Assembly: GCF_900176435.1 (NCBI RefSeq)
Contig: NZ_FWYE01000004.1
Coordinates: forward strand, 62,001-126,000
Direction of reading: 5' to 3'
Origin: Picrophilus oshimae DSM 9789
Lineage (GTDB): Archaea; Thermoplasmatota; Thermoplasmata; Thermoplasmatales; Thermoplasmataceae
DNA length: 64,000 bases
Shown: one piece after another, positions 63,623 through 64,000 of the stretch
Layout: each line of letters starts with the position of its first letter
How positions within the stretch are numbered: the first letter of the stretch is position 1
Notes under the pieces: model-generated
The model's database searches: none
Told to the model about the DNA's origin: nothing
The model's input: only the letters and a program-made list of their open reading frames with translations
Translations under genes and position numbers: made by a program

Positions 63623-64000
63623 TTATAATTTTAAATAATGCCTTTTATAGATCTCAATTATTGAATCATATACAATTAATGATGAATAATACCCTGGATC
63701 TGTTAACCTTCCGGCGTATCTAATATCCATGTTAAAATTGTCTATGAATACGTTTACAGTGTCCGTTGATGTTCCTGGAGACCTCAGACCGGTCTTTTTA
63801 TCCATGATATTTAGATCGTTCATTGCCTGTGCCTTTGCCTCAGTTATTGACTGCATCAGGTTTATTGCCGCGGCATCCGATAGCGGCATATCTGTTATAA
63901 CCGCAATGTTTACAGTTCCGTAAAAGTTGTTTCTGTTACCAATGGATAATGCATTTTCAAATCCTGCAGTTATTACTGATTCCATTTTATATTTATCAAT
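63623..64000 (-). CDS. cbiZ: Adenosylcobinamide amidohydrolase, C-terminal part (partial at right edge)
   Basis: The frame is open to the right edge, so the 5' end of the gene is outside; the ATG at 63985 is probably internal. The visible ~125 residues match the CbiZ core: SVITAGFENALSIGN, GTVNIAVITDMPLSDAAAINLMQSITEAKAQAMNDLNI, then SPGTSTDTVNVF and YAGRLTDPG. CbiZ removes aminopropanol from adenosylcobinamide so salvaged cobinamide can enter at adenosylcobyric acid, an archaeal salvage route. It complements the de novo cbi operon 8 kb away. Confidence 0.82.
   Translation of the reverse strand: MDKYKMESVITAGFENALSIGNRNNFYGTVNIAVITDMPLSDAAAINLMQSITEAKAQAMNDLNIMDKKTGLRSPGTSTDTVNVFIDNFNMDIRYAGRLTDPGYYSSLIVYDSIIEIYKRHYLKL

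Noticed and set aside
1-64000. CRISPR array or insertion sequence
   Set aside because: I found no regularly spaced repeats and no intact transposase-like ORF on either strand.

Overview
The window looks like chromosome from a thermoacidophilic archaeon of the Thermoplasmatales, most likely Picrophilus. The evidence is low GC (roughly one third by eye), short AT-rich spacers with TATA boxes close to start codons, archaeal regulators (TRASH, HTH_10, HxlR), proton-driven MFS carriers in large numbers (eight here), and close resemblance of two products to proteins characterised from P. torridus: trehalose synthase and the acid-stable P450 CYP231. I judged this from the sequence and memory, without a database search.

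Layout. 0-8.5 kb: the tail of an archaeal ATPase, a surface protein, then a minus-strand run of an unknown protein, a KaiC-like ATPase, a cellulose-synthase-like glycosyltransferase, two tandem MFS carriers and a TRASH-domain regulator. 8.5-15.5 kb: glgB-glgE-treS-mak, a complete, tightly overlapped GlgE alpha-glucan/trehalose pathway. 15.4-20.2 kb: membrane proteins and a decayed membrane/Nudix-like gene beside a tRNA-Pro(CGG). 20.7-28.3 kb: arsR-arsB, cysS, a P450, an MFS carrier and a GH31 glucosidase.

28.6-35.6 kb is a sugar-acid catabolic island that I read as non-phosphorylative L-rhamnose degradation. It holds a rhamnonate-type dehydratase, a metallo-beta-lactamase-fold protein lacking most metal ligands, an FAH-family hydrolase, a zinc dehydrogenase, an HTH_10 regulator, an MFS carrier and an SDR sugar dehydrogenase. 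Four promoters in the island share a GGACAGGT-like box directly upstream of BRE/TATA, which defines a candidate regulon. 35.8-44.6 kb: a phosphate-type MFS carrier, a DUF998 gene broken by TAG, an ABC exporter, small membrane and PEBP proteins, a surface protein, and a TPP riboswitch in front of a putative thiamine carrier.

44.6-50.7 kb is a histidine-utilisation locus (hutU, hutI, hutG, hutH). hutI is shifted at a CA repeat, hutG at a G run, and HutU has an unfamiliar C-terminus, so the pathway is decaying, switchable at simple repeats, or affected by sequence errors. 50.8-55.4 kb is a cobalamin operon (cbiJ-C-D-G-A), with cbiZ cut by the right edge. The remainder holds methyltransferases, an HxlR regulator, a MenC-like enzyme, a glycosyltransferase, an isochorismatase-like protein, thioredoxin and a nucleoside phosphorylase.

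The strongest leads are the archaeal GlgE operon, the rhamnose regulon with its shared promoter box and pseudo-MBL protein, the THI element with a competing 5' hairpin, and the cluster of genes interrupted at simple repeats.
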